Shown piece by piece: positions 1 to 14,796 of a stretch of DNA of 64,000 nucleotides. Both the position numbers and the translations under genes were made by a program. The stretch is from Novosphingobium sp. 9 (GTDB lineage Bacteria > Pseudomonadota > Alphaproteobacteria > Sphingomonadales > Sphingomonadaceae), in the NCBI RefSeq assembly GCF_025340265.1, contig NZ_CP022708.1:1321076-1385075 (forward strand), read 5' to 3'. The number at the start of each line of letters is the position of its first letter. Positions within the stretch are counted from its first letter, which is position 1. The notes under the pieces are model-generated. The model was not told where the DNA came from and ran no database searches. It saw only the letters and a program-made list of their open reading frames with translations.

Positions 1-3284
<3,284 letters not shown>

Positions 3285-3303
3285 GATTTAGGAAGACAAG
3301 ACT

Positions 3304-4736
<1,433 letters not shown>

Positions 4737-4760
4737 TCCCTGTCAGCTTAGCCGACACGA

Positions 4761-4791
4761 AAAGGGCGCCGTCATCGCGGCGCCCTTTTTT
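4761..4791 (+). terminator. Rho-independent terminator of gltBD
   Basis: A perfect 8-bp stem GGGCGCCG (4764-4771) and CGGCGCCC (4778-4785) with a 6-base loop is followed by six T. It starts 27 bp after the gltD stop, and AAA before the stem pairs with TTT after it, so it may work in both directions. Confidence 0.9.
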
Positions 4792-4792
4792 C

Positions 4793-5516
4793 GTCGTAGT
4801 CTACCGATTTCCCGATCCGCTCATGTCGAGCAAAGTCGAGACATCCCGCGCTACCGTGCCTCAACTGCGCTCGACACGAACGGATGAATGGATGAGACCA
4901 CGCCTGATCCGATTAGCCCGCATGAACAAATGCGGACTTTCGATCAATGGAGAGCGCAGCCCGAAAGCTGCTATAAAATTGGCGCATCGGTCGAATTAAT
5001 CGACAACAAAGATCACGCGATCTTCTGCCTCTTCTCCACTGGTGCCGTGAATTGAGATGATCTCGACTAGCCAGTCAAACACGGTCAGACCAGCGCCTCG
5101 GCGAGCATCGGACAAATCACGTTGCACGGCATCACGATTGGAAGGATGAGCACCGCTCAAGCCGCAATTCTAACTGCCTGACAGTTTCAGGATATCCCAG
5201 CGATGCACTCGCGAGTTCTGAATTATGCCATCGAAAAACGAACCCTTCGACGGCGTTCCGAAGCCCCCTAAGAACGCGTTGAATGCGTCAAGATTCTGGC
5301 TCCATCACGCCTCCAAGAACCCTACATCGCTAAATTGCTTGAAGAAGCTTTCTAGCGAGGGCGTGCGTGCGCCATCGAAAACATATTCGCTTGCCATGGC
5401 GGATCAGATAATGGGTGATTTTCCCGTTCGCTACCGCAGCATTTTTATCCAGCCTGACCAGAAAGCGGATCGTCCGCTCACCACCCATAACAGACCTTAA
5501 ATCTCGACGCAGAGCT
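4793..5516. other. AT-richer intergenic tract with gene relics
   Basis: About 720 bp without a convincing intact gene, visibly poorer in G+C than the flanks. Protein-like fragments occur in several frames. On the minus strand, 4996-5160 reads as a coherent 54-codon frame (listed separately). On the plus strand, a frame from 5203 contains MHSRVLNYAIEKRT and, after an in-frame stop, VKILAPSRLQEPYIAKLLEEAF (positions 5287-5352). A plus-strand frame near 5392-5450 reads MADQIMGDFPVRYRSIFI, faintly recalling the N-terminus of UDP-diacylglucosamine pyrophosphatase-like metallophosphatases. No start with a good ribosome site goes with any of them. I read this as a graveyard of decayed genes. Confidence 0.5.
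4996..5160 (-). pseudogene. Small coherent reading frame, possible 3' relic of a gene
   Basis: A 54-codon frame ends at TAA (4996-4998). It can only start at a TTG (5160) or a downstream GTG with no ribosome site, and is closed upstream by TAG at 5170-5172. Its composition is protein-like rather than random, with segments such as RDAVQRDLSDARRGAGLTV, FDWLVEIISIHGTSG and RVIFVVD. I do not recognise the family. The lack of a start signal and the decayed surroundings suggest the C-terminal remnant of a larger gene, though a very small real gene cannot be excluded. Confidence 0.3.
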
Positions 5517-6269
5517 TCAACTCAGGCCCGTCATGTGCCGTGCGAGGTCGACCCACCACACAGGTTTGGCGAACCACAGCACCATCGAGGTGAACTCCAC
5601 GCCGACGATCAGCGGTACGCCCCAGCGGTAGACTGCATGTACGCGACCCGTCGTCACCTTGTCGTGGATCATCCCGGCGGCATAGAGCGGCAGGTTGGAG
5701 AGGTAGAAGTAGGTTCCCGCGCCGGGGATCGGAATGCGGCCGAAGCCTGCCTCGGCGATGGCGGCGGTGGCGAGATACATCAGGCGGCGGTGATAGTCGG
5801 GCCGCTTGCGCAGCGCGATGCCAAGCCAGGCGCAAGGCGTGAAGATCACCATGTCTGCCAGCGGCGTCGCCACAAAGGCCAGGTCGTTGGCCACCTGTGT
5901 CGAATGAAACGCCAGAATGTCGAACCGGCGCATGACCAGCGCGGTCGCCACGCCCAGCGGCGGCATCACCAAGGCCAGTGCCGCGCCCAGCCAGCCCAGC
6001 GTCATATGCAGACGTCGCTTGCGGACCTGAATCAGCAGCACCTGCGCGCAATAGACCACGAACCAGCTGACAAACACCGCCGAGTGCACTGCCAGCAGTA
6101 CCGGGCGATGCACCTTGGGGTGGATCACATAGGCCGGAAATTCATACCCGAAGCCGAGCACCATGCCACCGGCGATGATAATCGCCATGGCCGTATGAAA
6201 ACGAATCCAGCGCCCACGCAAAAGCGCACGCCAGTTCCATCGCCCAGCCGTTGTCGCCTGTGTCGCCAT
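5517..6269 (-). CDS. Conserved integral membrane protein, function unknown
   Basis: A 250-residue membrane protein, starting at the ATG at 6269, which has GGAGCAAGGCGGG upstream. The frame also stays open to 6329, but without a ribosome site. Hydrophobic helices are seen around AMAIIIAGGMVLGFGYEF, LLAVHSAVFVSWFVVYCAQV, LGWLGAALALVMPPLGVA, a fourth near the LADMVIFTPCAWLGI segment, and a last one near the WGVPLIVGVEFTSMVLWF stretch. Histidines sit near membrane edges (VHSAVF, FHSTQ, YHRR), which could bind haem or metal, but that is speculation. It stands alone between AT-rich tracts, without an evident operon partner. I cannot name the family with confidence. Confidence 0.75.
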   Translation of the reverse strand: MATQATTAGRWNWRALLRGRWIRFHTAMAIIIAGGMVLGFGYEFPAYVIHPKVHRPVLLAVHSAVFVSWFVVYCAQVLLIQVRKRRLHMTLGWLGAALALVMPPLGVATALVMRRFDILAFHSTQVANDLAFVATPLADMVIFTPCAWLGIALRKRPDYHRRLMYLATAAIAEAGFGRIPIPGAGTYFYLSNLPLYAAGMIHDKVTTGRVHAVYRWGVPLIVGVEFTSMVLWFAKPVWWVDLARHMTGLS

Positions 6270-6329
6270 TCCCGCCTTGCTCCATGAAGAAGCACCCACA
6301 AGCGGCCTTATACCATCAAGCCTAAGCAC

Positions 6330-6740
6330 ACGTTAATCCTGATGGAGGCGGCAAGTCCTGCACGTTCAGGACACCTTTGCGACATCACGATAAGTCTGAC
6401 ATTTTATCTCGACCAGCAGATCGGGAGACCATCTCCTGCGAGACCTGAACAAACGGTCGGGTAGCACGCTCCATCGCATGCGATTGCGCACAGCGGCGGC
6501 AGCACATCGCCCCTTACGTTGAAATTTTATTGCCATAAAATACGCGACATTGCGATTTTTCTGCTCACGATGTACTCCGACAAGAAAGGCGCAACAGAAT
6601 ATGGTGCTGCCGCCGGGAGAGTATACCTTGAACACCAGACAATCACGCTGGGCCACACATCGCTTTTCACCTCCTTTCACAGCGATTTTTCAGGGCTGCA
6701 AGCGAGCGCCGTCCCCATTCCTTTTGCCTGACAATAATCC
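6330..6740. other. Intergenic region upstream of the GH43 genes
   Basis: About 410 bp of AT-richer sequence carrying the divergent promoters of the membrane protein and the GH43 gene pair. It holds short palindromes, for example GGAGA-CCA-TCTCC at about 6430. A minus-strand stretch near 6390-6500 encodes protein-like residues (ERATRPFVQVSQEMVSRSA) ending in a stop, probably a relic. I see no RNA gene and cannot place the promoter precisely. Confidence 0.4.
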
Positions 6741-8480
6741 ATGAAGCCTTGCCCCATCCCGATGAGCATCCCCGAAAAGAGCCATGCCTCTGTCCATCCG
6801 CGTGCAGGCCTTCTGGCACTGACCATGTTCGGTACTCTCATGGCACCGATCCATGCCAAGGCCGCTTCTGCCCCATCTTCGCCAGCCGAGAGACAACCGA
6901 CAGCGACAGCGGCTCTCGCCCTCCGGGTTGCCGATGCGATCCGCAACGATCCTGCGCTGTCGGCGCCGATCCGCGGCAGTATCACGCTCTACGATACGGG
7001 GGCCGCAATCCCCTCGCTCGCAGACGTTGAAGGCGCCGGAGCGGCACGGATCACATGGCGATCCTCCGCCCCGGCGATCCTCAGCGATACCGACCGCAGG
7101 AACGGCGCCGACGTCGTCCGGAAAGGCGTCGTCACGCGGGGTTCGCGCGATCGCGCCGTCACCCTCACCGCGACGATAACGGTGCCGGGCAGCAAGCCGA
7201 TCCGCGTTCCCCTGAAACTGAGCGTGCTTCACCGCGCCACGCTGTCCGCGATGAACGCCTACATGTTCGTCTATTTCACCGGCAACAGCGAGGACGGCGA
7301 GAAGCTGCGCTTCGCCACATCCGATGGCAACAACGCCCTCGAATGGAAGCTTCTCAACGATGGGCAGCCGGTCCTTACATCGTCCAAGGGCACGCGAGGC
7401 CTGCGCGACCCCTTCATCATGCGTTCGGTCGAAGGAGACCGCTTCTTCCTGCTGGCCACCGATCTGTCGGCGGCCCGCACCGGGTGGACACACGCAACCG
7501 ATCAGGGAAGTCACTATCTGGAAATCTGGGAATCGACCGATCTGGTCCACTGGGGCAAACAGCGCCACGTAAAGGTTTCGCAGCCCACTGCCGGCATGAC
7601 CTGGGCTCCGGAAGCCTCTTACGACCCGACAATCGGGGCCTATGTCGTGTACTGGACATCCACGCTGTTCGCCGATGCCGCCCACACCCGCCCGGACGGA
7701 AACGGCCCGCAGATCCTGACCTCGATCACGCGCGATTTTCGCAGCTTCACGCCGCCCCGGCCCTGGTTCAAGGCGGCAGACCTGCCGGAACTGGTCAAGG
7801 ATCGCGGCATGATCGACACCACGGTCATGCGGGTCGACAACGCCTTCTACCGCTTCACGAAAGCGACGCAGGCTCAGGGGTGTCCATCGGCGGACATCAT
7901 CGGCCAGCGCTCCACTTCGCTTCGCGCCTCGATGGCATCGGGCGCCTGGTCGATGGTGAGCCGGTGTATCGGTCGCCATGCCGGAACACCGGAAGTGGAA
8001 GGCCCAAGTGCCTTTCCCGCCAATCCTGGCGACACCAGTGGTTTCAGATACTTCCTGTGGGTCGATAACTATGGCGGCATCGGATACATCCCGCTGGCGA
8101 CAAGCTCGCTGGCAGGAGACGTGCACTGGACCTACCCGCAGACGTTCCACCTGCCGCCTTCGCCGCGCCACGGCACCGTGATGTCGATCACCGCCGCCGA
8201 ACGCGACCGCCTTGCTGCACAGTGGAATCCGGCGCTCCTCGTCACTTCGGTCACGCCGGTCGCCCTGTCGGCCCCGTCTGCCTCGCATATTCCCCCGTTG
8301 CTGCAAACCGTCACCGCACAGTTCAAGGACGGACACAGCGAACAGGTCGCCGTCCGCTGGCATCTGCCCAATGCGTCGCAGCTTGCCCGTGCCCGTAGCC
8401 CGATCCGGATCGAGGGGCAGCTTGCGAACTCGGCTGCGACACCGGCCACGGCGACGATCGCCATTCGGGCGCCGCAATGA
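6741..8480 (+). CDS. Secreted GH43-family glycoside hydrolase with Ig-like domains
   Basis: A 579-residue exported protein. The signal peptide is the basic N-terminus plus LLALTMFGTLMAPIHAKA. Residues ~45-155 form an immunoglobulin-like module of the atrophied bacterial Ig type (ITLYDTGAAIPSLADVEGAG). Residues ~170-500 are a five-bladed GH43 propeller with the three expected acidic positions: RDPFIMRS, a central Asp in GMIDTTVMRV, and the EGP general-acid motif in EVEGPSAFP. A short beta-rich domain closes the protein. The family removes arabinose or xylose from plant polysaccharides, acting here in the periplasm or outside. A second GH43-like gene follows 86 bp downstream. The substrate cannot be told from sequence. 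An alternative start is the ATG at 6762. Confidence 0.85.
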   Translation: MKPCPIPMSIPEKSHASVHPRAGLLALTMFGTLMAPIHAKAASAPSSPAERQPTATAALALRVADAIRNDPALSAPIRGSITLYDTGAAIPSLADVEGAGAARITWRSSAPAILSDTDRRNGADVVRKGVVTRGSRDRAVTLTATITVPGSKPIRVPLKLSVLHRATLSAMNAYMFVYFTGNSEDGEKLRFATSDGNNALEWKLLNDGQPVLTSSKGTRGLRDPFIMRSVEGDRFFLLATDLSAARTGWTHATDQGSHYLEIWESTDLVHWGKQRHVKVSQPTAGMTWAPEASYDPTIGAYVVYWTSTLFADAAHTRPDGNGPQILTSITRDFRSFTPPRPWFKAADLPELVKDRGMIDTTVMRVDNAFYRFTKATQAQGCPSADIIGQRSTSLRASMASGAWSMVSRCIGRHAGTPEVEGPSAFPANPGDTSGFRYFLWVDNYGGIGYIPLATSSLAGDVHWTYPQTFHLPPSPRHGTVMSITAAERDRLAAQWNPALLVTSVTPVALSAPSASHIPPLLQTVTAQFKDGHSEQVAVRWHLPNASQLARARSPIRIEGQLANSAATPATATIAIRAPQ

Positions 8481-8566
8481 TGTTTCTTGGGACGCTTCCA
8501 GATCGGCAAGCCCCCCTTCCGGCTGCCTGGCCCACGTGTCGCCGCCACGATCGAAAGTTCCGAAAA

Positions 8567-10875
8567 ATGTCCGATACCCGCAGTACCATAGCCGCCCTTG
8601 CACTGGCCTGTCTGGGATCGTCGCTGCCGGCAACGCCCGCTCATGCCGAGCATGCGCCTTCCACGACCCCAACCGCGACCACACTCCGTCTTGCCCCCGC
8701 CCGGCTGGCCAGCGAGACATGGATCGTGCCGCCGGTCGTCATGCCGGGTACGCGTCTCCCCACACCGCCGGGTTATTCCGTTTCCTGGATGCTGGACGGC
8801 CAGCGCCTGCGAACCTCCGTGCTGCAGAACGCCAGCAGCAAGGCAAAGGCCGTACAACTCACCGGCACCATGACCTTGCCAACCGGCGAAGCGATCACCA
8901 AGCGCTTCAAGGTGCTGCTGCTTGGCAACGACGCGCATCGGCTGATCGCCTACGCCCGTATCCCGACGGGGGCGCAACAGGCCAACCAGCCGCTGATCGC
9001 ACGCAGCGTGCATCTGGCACTCGGCATTCCGGGAAAGAAACCACAACCGCTCAATGGCAACTACGGCGTACTGTTCGCCAGCGGTGACTATGTCGGCATC
9101 GACCGCGTCGACCAGCGCGGTATCGCCAACCCAGCGCTGTTCTATTTTGCCGACGGCAGTCTGGGCATCATCGCCACCCGCGTGACCATGGCAGGTACGC
9201 CCGTGCCATCGCAATCGTCCAGCGCCCTGATCTACAAGGCGGATCCGCACCACCATGCGAACTTCACCGAACTGGGTCTGCTCCATCTGGATGCCGCTGG
9301 CGAGGTTCGGTATCCGCAAGCCGTATGGGATTCATCCGCCGGGCACTACGTGGTATCCTGGAAGGACCAGTCCGGCGCCCCACACTGGGCGACAGTGGAG
9401 GATCTGGCCCGAACGGAGATGGTCCCAACGCCGTACTTCCCTTTCGCCCACGGGATGCGTTCGCAGATTGCCGTGCGGGGAAATCTCAGCGCAACTCATG
9501 AGGGACCGCTCGCAAGTGTCGACACAAGGTCAGGCGATACGGGTCTGGGGGCATTGCCGATGCCGGGGTGGCCAGCAGCCTGGCGATCAGCGGTAGCGTC
9601 GCCAAGGCGCTGACCAACCGCTTCGGCCGCATCGTGAACACGAAATCCTGGGTCGATCCGCGAACCATCGTGGCAGGAGACGTCGCCGCCTTGGGCACCG
9701 CCCGCGTCCATCTGCTCTATTCGGATGGCTCCACTGCAACGCGCGCCATCGACTGGAACAAGGCCGATCTCCGCCGCCTCGCGGCAGCGCGGACCGGGAC
9801 TTTCACGATCAGGGGACAGGTTCGGCAACGCGCCTATCCGGAGATTTTCGCCTACAACCGCGCCGATCCGGTGATCTACCGCTACGATCATGCCGGCACC
9901 ACCAAATACCTGTTCGTCGCCACCGATGACACAGGCAATCATAACGTGGCCTCGCCCCATCTGGCGATCCGCGTCGCCGACAGCATCAGCGAACTCGCCG
10001 ACGCCAATGGCGGCCTTGCCCGCGAGGTCGACTTGCTCAATCGCCGCACGCGCCATGATCGAACCGTTGAAGGCAAAGTGATCGCGGGGTGTTACTGGGC
10101 TCCCGAACTGCACGAAATCGGCGGTCGGCTCTCCCTTCTTTTCGCGCCCTGCTTCAATCCTGACGACAACCAGAAGAACGAAGGTGGACTCTGGTCCACC
10201 GTCGAATCGCACATCATGCAACTGCGCGAAGGCGGCGATCCGGCAAACCCGGCGGACTGGTCGAAACCGGCGGCCGTGCTCAAGGCCGACGGCAACCCGC
10301 TGGGGCGCGAGGGCTTCGCGCACAACATCAGCCTCGACATGTCCTATTTCGAAGTGCGCGGGCAGGGATACTATATCTGGTCGCAACGCTATCTTCCGGG
10401 CGCCACACCGATGGGCGATCCCCTGACATGGATCGCCAAAGTGGATCCGGCCCAGCCGACCCGGCTGACATCGCCTCCCGCCCCGATCATCGCCCCCGAT
10501 CTCTCGGTCGAGGAAAACCTCGCAGAAGGCGGGTTTGCGCTGGTTCATGATGGCCGTGTAACGATCATCTATTCAAGTTCGAGCGTGAGTCCGACATATG
10601 TCGTCAGCGGGCAATGGGCCAACGCGGATGCCGACCTGACGAATATCGACAACTGGCACAAGTGGGGTGCCCCGCTTCAGAAGAGCGCGCCGATGCCGGC
10701 AGGTATCACGGACTATCAGCATTATCAGCAGGGGCCCGGCCACGGCGCCTTCACCACCGACGAAGACGGCAACACGCTCTACATCTACCATACCTGGGGC
10801 AATGGCGTGGGGGGGACGGACGCGATGCCCGAGTTCGACGCGTCCATTGGGTTGCCGATCAGCGCCCGATCCTAG
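8567..10875 (+). CDS. Large secreted GH43-like glycosidase, frameshifted as read
   Basis: Start chosen at the ATG at 8567, which opens a signal peptide (STIAALALACLGSSLPATPAHA). An Ig-like module, a first propeller-like region with little catalytic signature, a second Ig-like module (around VHLLYSDGSTATRAIDW) and a C-terminal GH43 domain follow. The GH43 domain shows ADPVIYRYDHAG near residue 430 and AGCYWAPELHEI, typical of the family. The frame breaks in the five-G run at 9547-9551. A sixth G joins DTGLG to GIADAGVASSLAIS and gives 769 residues. It probably works with the preceding gene on the same polysaccharide. The two-propeller layout is unusual. The 7-G run at 10809-10815 in this gene is read in frame. 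Confidence 0.75.
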
Positions 10876-11043
10876 ACATGAGTTCCGATGAGGAGGTCGC
10901 ACCCGCCAATCGCACCGTAACGATGCGCGTTACGATCAAGCCGCGGTCTTGATGCACAAGCCGTGCCTGCCGGCAAAAGTGCACAGGGCAGGCGCGTCAT
11001 AAACAGCGGTCATGCAAGACCGATCAGGTGCACTACCTGCAAG

Positions 11044-11078
11044 ACAAAGGCCGACGGAACGGATCCGCCGGCCTTTGT
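11044..11078 (-). terminator. Terminator hairpin downstream of recA
   Basis: ACAAAGGCCGACGG and CCGCCGGCCTTTGT form a 14-bp stem with one A-C mismatch and a 7-base loop, about 35 bp past the recA stop. T-rich sequence flanks both sides, so it may also end transcription from the GH43 genes. Confidence 0.7.
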
Positions 11079-11110
11079 TGTTTATCCTGCGACCTGCCGG
11101 TTGAGAGGCC

Positions 11111-12180
11111 TTATTCGTCTTCCGCCGAGGGGCCGACCATCATCTCTTCGGCAAGACCTTCGGTCTTCGTGCGGATCGCCTTTTCGATGCGATCGCAAAT
11201 CTCGGAATTTTCCTTCAGGTAGGTCTTCGCGTTCTCGCGGCCCTGACCGATGCGGATCGAATCGTAGCTGAACCACGAACCCGACTTTTCGACGATGCCG
11301 GCCTTCACGCCAAGGTCGAGGATCTCGCCGATCTTCGAGATACCCTCACCATACATGATGTCGAACTCGACCTGCTTGAACGGCGGGGCGACCTTGTTCT
11401 TGACCACTTTCACGCGGGTGGCGTTGCCAACGATATCGTCCCGGTCCTTGATCTGGCCGGTGCGGCGGATGTCGAGGCGGACCGAGGCGTAGAACTTGAG
11501 CGCGTTGCCGCCCGTCGTCGTCTCCGGGTTGCCGTACATCACGCCGATCTTCATGCGCAGCTGGTTGATGAAGATCACCATGCAGCGCGAACGGCTGATC
11601 GAACCGGTCAGCTTGCGCAACGACTGGCTCATCAGACGGGCCTGCAGGCCAACGTGGCTGTCACCCATCTCGCCCTCGATTTCGGCGCGGGGACGAGCGC
11701 GGCAACCGAGTCCACCACCAGCACGTCGATCGCGTTCGAGCGGACCAGCGTATCGGTGATTTCCAGCGCCTGTTCGCCGGTATCTGGCTGCGAGACGATC
11801 AGTTCGTCGATATCAACACCCAGCTTCTTGGCGTAGACCGGATCAAGCGCGTGTTCGGCGTCGACGAAGGCCGCGGTGCCGCCCATCTTCTGCGCTTCGG
11901 CGATGACGTGCAGCGCCAGCGTGGTCTTGCCCGAGCTTTCGGGGCCATAGACCTCGATCACGCGGCCACGCGGCAGACCACCGATGCCCAGCGCGATGTC
12001 GAGCCCGAGCGAGCCGGTGGAGATCGCCTCCACCTGCATCGTCTCCTTCGAGCCGAGCTTCATCGCGGAACCCTTGCCGAACGCCTTGTCGATCTGGGCC
12101 AGCGCGGCCTCTAGGGCCTTCTGACGGTCCATGTTGTCCTTTTCCTTGCCTTCCTGGATCAGCTTGAGCTGAGCAGCCAT
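11111..12180 (-). CDS. recA: Recombinase A, frameshifted as read
   Basis: RecA coats single-stranded DNA, drives homologous pairing and triggers LexA self-cleavage. The Walker A motif [11 protein letters not shown], the LVVDSVAAL strand and the [22 protein letters not shown] loop region are all visible, and the acidic C-terminal tail is present. The ATG at 12180 is preceded by AAAGGGGTAAG; the frame extends to 12237 but that start has no better site. The frame breaks at the GGGG at 11689-11692. One more base restores [18 protein letters not shown] and a 356-residue protein. A broken recA in an otherwise healthy genome is unlikely, so I treat this as a base-calling loss. Confidence 0.95.
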
Positions 12181-12257
12181 GTCACTTACCCCTTTGCTAC
12201 CGGCCTGACCGGAAAGGTCAATGTCGCGAAAGCTCATGTATCGCGTTTGTTCTAACG

Positions 12258-12272
12258 GAACAAGGGGTGAAC
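12258..12272 (-). promoter_or_regulatory. LexA (SOS) box of recA
   Basis: Read on the minus strand, the site is GTTC-ACCCCTT-GTTC, an exact match to the direct-repeat operator GTTC-N7-GTTC established for alphaproteobacterial LexA. It lies 78 bp upstream of the recA start, in the gap between cckA and recA, so recA has its own SOS-controlled promoter. Confidence 0.88.
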
Positions 12273-12291
12273 AGCGGCGAATTTCCGTTTT

Positions 12292-14796
12292 TTAACGCCG
12301 CTTCGCCGTGGTACTCAGAACTTCCCCCACTTTTTCGGAGAGCTGCTGCACCGAGAACGGCTTGGGCATGAACCAGGCATCGGCGATGCTGATCTCGCGC
12401 CGCAGCTGCTCCTCGGCATAGCCCGACATGAACAGGACCGGCAGCCGGGGGGCGATCTTGCGGATCTCGCGCGCCATCGCCGGACCATCCATCGTCGGCA
12501 TGACGACATCGGTAACGACGATATCGAACCTCTCGCCCGCCCGCACGATCTCCAGCCCTTCCTCGCCGTCGCGCGCGCTCTTGACGGTGTAGCCCTGCCG
12601 GGTCAGCGCGCGTTCGGCGACGATGCGCACCGGGTCCTCGTCCTCGACCAGCAGGATCGAGCCGCCGCCTGCCCACTGCACGGGCGCGGGCTCGGCGCGG
12701 GTGGGAACGGCAGTGACGGCCTCGCCCGGCGCGGCGTGGTGGACGGGAAGATAGACGCTGAAACTCGTCCCTTTCCCCACCACCGAATCGGCGAAAATGA
12801 ACCCGCCCGACTGCTTGACGATGCCGTAGACCGTCGAAAGGCCAAGGCCGGTGCCCTTGCCCTGCTCCTTGGTGGTGAAGAACGGCTCGAAGATCTTGGC
12901 GAGATGCTCGGGCGCGATTCCGGTTCCGGTGTCCGACACGATCAGCGCGGTATAATCACCCGCCGGAATGATCTCGCTGCGCATCGCGCGCACGTCGGTG
13001 GTGCTGATGCGCTTGGTCGCGAGCGTCAGCGTACCACCCGCCTCGCCCTTGCGGCCTGAACTGAGCATCGCGTCGCGCGCGTTGACGGCGAGGTTGACGA
13101 TGACCTGCTCCAGCTGCGTCGGATCGGCGCGGACCGGCCCCAGATCGCGATCGTGCGTGACGACCAGCTGGATCTTCTCGCCGATCAGGCGGCGCAGCAT
13201 CTGCGAGACGTCGGCCACCACATCAGGCACCTGCAGCACTTCGGGGCGCAACGTCTGCTGGCGCGAGAAGGCGAGCAGCTGGCGGGTCAGCGAGGCCGCG
13301 CGGTTCGAGTTCGCGCGGATCTGCTGGATGTCGTCATAGTCCGAATCGCCGGGCGTATGGCGCATCAGCATGAGGTCGCAGGTGCCCAGAATCGCGGTGA
13401 GCACATTGTTGAAATCGTGCGCGACGCCGCCTGCCAGCTGGCCGACCGCCTGCATCTTGGTGGCCTGCGCGACCTGCCGCTTGAGGCGGGCCTCTTCGGT
13501 GGAATCGGTAAGGCCGAGCAGCACCGCCGCCTCGCCAAGCCCGCGCACCCCGGCAAGGCTGAGCGAAACCGGGTCCTCGGGCTGGGCGAGCAGGCGCACG
13601 GCCAGGTCTCCGGCAGCGGCAGGGCCTTGCGCGAAGCGGCGGATCGCCTCGGACAGCGCGCGCTTGTCGTCGCGCACCACCAGATCGGTGGGATAGGTCG
13701 GCGGCTCCAGCCCCTCGCGCCCCGCCGCGCGCATGAAGGCGGGGTTGGCGAACAGCACGCGCCCGTCGCGGTCGGCCATGGCGAGACCGAGCGGAAGCTG
13801 GCCGAGCATCGCTTCGAGATGCGGCGCGGCGGTAGTGCTGCCCTCGCCCGCGCCGATGCCGCTGCCCGCCTCGACGACCAGCATCAGCGAGGGCGTGGTG
13901 TCCGGGTCGGGCTCGACCGGCAGATCGGGATCGGCGACGGGAACGTGATAGATCGTCAGCGCGCCGGGGCGGGTCGGCGCGTTGCCTTCGGGCACTTGCG
14001 CCCAGTAGACGCGATCGCCCTCGTCCTGCCGGAGATAGCCGACGAAATCGGTGCCGGTGAGGTCTGCCGCGCCATCGCCCACCGCGCACTGCGCGAAACC
14101 GGCGCTGGCGGCGCGCAGCGAGCCGTCGGGATCGACCAGCGCTGCGGCGATCCCGGCGCGGGCAAGCGCGCGGCCCAGCTTGCCGTCGAGCGCGCGGACA
14201 AGCGCGCCGACCGGATCGTCGATCCCCTGCCGGGTCGCGCGCCAGACGAGGAAATCCTCACCCCGGCCACAGCGCGTGGCTTCCATGCGCCAGCGCCGGA
14301 CGAGGCCCGAGGCGGCATCGTGGCTTTCAACATCGGCCAGCCCGCTGCCATCGCGCCAGGCGGCGCGCGCCGCTTCGGCAAGACGCTCGGCAGAGGCGCC
14401 GTCCACCGGCAGGCGTGGCGGCGCGGCGTATGTGCCGAACCACGCCCCGAACGTGGCGTTGGCGCAAGTCAGCCGCCCGGCGCGGTCAGTGATGGCGACG
14501 CCTTCGTCAGGCCGCTCGACCGCAGCGACCGTCACCGACCAGTCGGGCTCGGCAAATTCGCTGGCCACTTCGGCAGGACGCCTGCGGGCGAGCGCGAAGG
14601 CTGCGCCGCCCAGAACCAGCACGGCGGCAAGGAACACACCCGAAAGCAGCATGTCGCGGCTGATCAGCCAGACGAGCACCACGCCCAGCAGCAGCGCCGG
14701 GGCGACCACCCGCAAGTCGGAGAAGGTGAGCACGGGCGATCCGATGCGGTCGTCGGGCTCGCCGGAAGTCTGGCCCAAATTCAGGCCCGGTATCAA
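12292..14796 (-). CDS. cckA: Cell-cycle hybrid histidine kinase CckA
   Basis: CckA starts the phosphorelay to ChpT and CtrA/CpdR that controls the alphaproteobacterial cell cycle. Two membrane helices lie near the N-terminus ([16 protein letters not shown] and [20 protein letters not shown]). PAS-like domains follow, then the H-box [16 protein letters not shown] with His460, the ATPase lobe ([19 protein letters not shown]) and a C-terminal receiver with phospho-acceptor Asp763 in [13 protein letters not shown]. From the TTG at 14796 it is 834 residues. This TTG overlaps the TGA of the DUF2062 gene, indicating translational coupling. A GTG at 14733 is the alternative start. The frame is open much further upstream, but that part is the shadow of the DUF2062 gene. 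Confidence 0.93.
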   Translation of the reverse strand: MIPGLNLGQTSGEPDDRIGSPVLTFSDLRVVAPALLLGVVLVWLISRDMLLSGVFLAAVLVLGGAAFALARRRPAEVASEFAEPDWSVTVAAVERPDEGVAITDRAGRLTCANATFGAWFGTYAAPPRLPVDGASAERLAEAARAAWRDGSGLADVESHDAASGLVRRWRMEATRCGRGEDFLVWRATRQGIDDPVGALVRALDGKLGRALARAGIAAALVDPDGSLRAASAGFAQCAVGDGAADLTGTDFVGYLRQDEGDRVYWAQVPEGNAPTRPGALTIYHVPVADPDLPVEPDPDTTPSLMLVVEAGSGIGAGEGSTTAAPHLEAMLGQLPLGLAMADRDGRVLFANPAFMRAAGREGLEPPTYPTDLVVRDDKRALSEAIRRFAQGPAAAGDLAVRLLAQPEDPVSLSLAGVRGLGEAAVLLGLTDSTEEARLKRQVAQATKMQAVGQLAGGVAHDFNNVLTAILGTCDLMLMRHTPGDSDYDDIQQIRANSNRAASLTRQLLAFSRQQTLRPEVLQVPDVVADVSQMLRRLIGEKIQLVVTHDRDLGPVRADPTQLEQVIVNLAVNARDAMLSSGRKGEAGGTLTLATKRISTTDVRAMRSEIIPAGDYTALIVSDTGTGIAPEHLAKIFEPFFTTKEQGKGTGLGLSTVYGIVKQSGGFIFADSVVGKGTSFSVYLPVHHAAPGEAVTAVPTRAEPAPVQWAGGGSILLVEDEDPVRIVAERALTRQGYTVKSARDGEEGLEIVRAGERFDIVVTDVVMPTMDGPAMAREIRKIAPRLPVLFMSGYAEEQLRREISIADAWFMPKPFSVQQLSEKVGEVLSTTAKRR

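Noticed and set aside
5225..5500. A 91-codon plus-strand frame as a real gene
   Set aside because: It has no ribosome site, lies in a relic-rich tract, and only its last third looks protein-like.
6366..6680. A 104-codon minus-strand frame
   Set aside because: It has mixed composition with no family features or start signal, and lies across the promoter region of the GH43 genes.
11689..11692. Programmed frameshifting or an intein in recA
   Set aside because: No slippery heptamer, intein sequence or stimulatory structure is seen. The same one-base loss occurs in ten other genes, so a sequencing cause is simpler.
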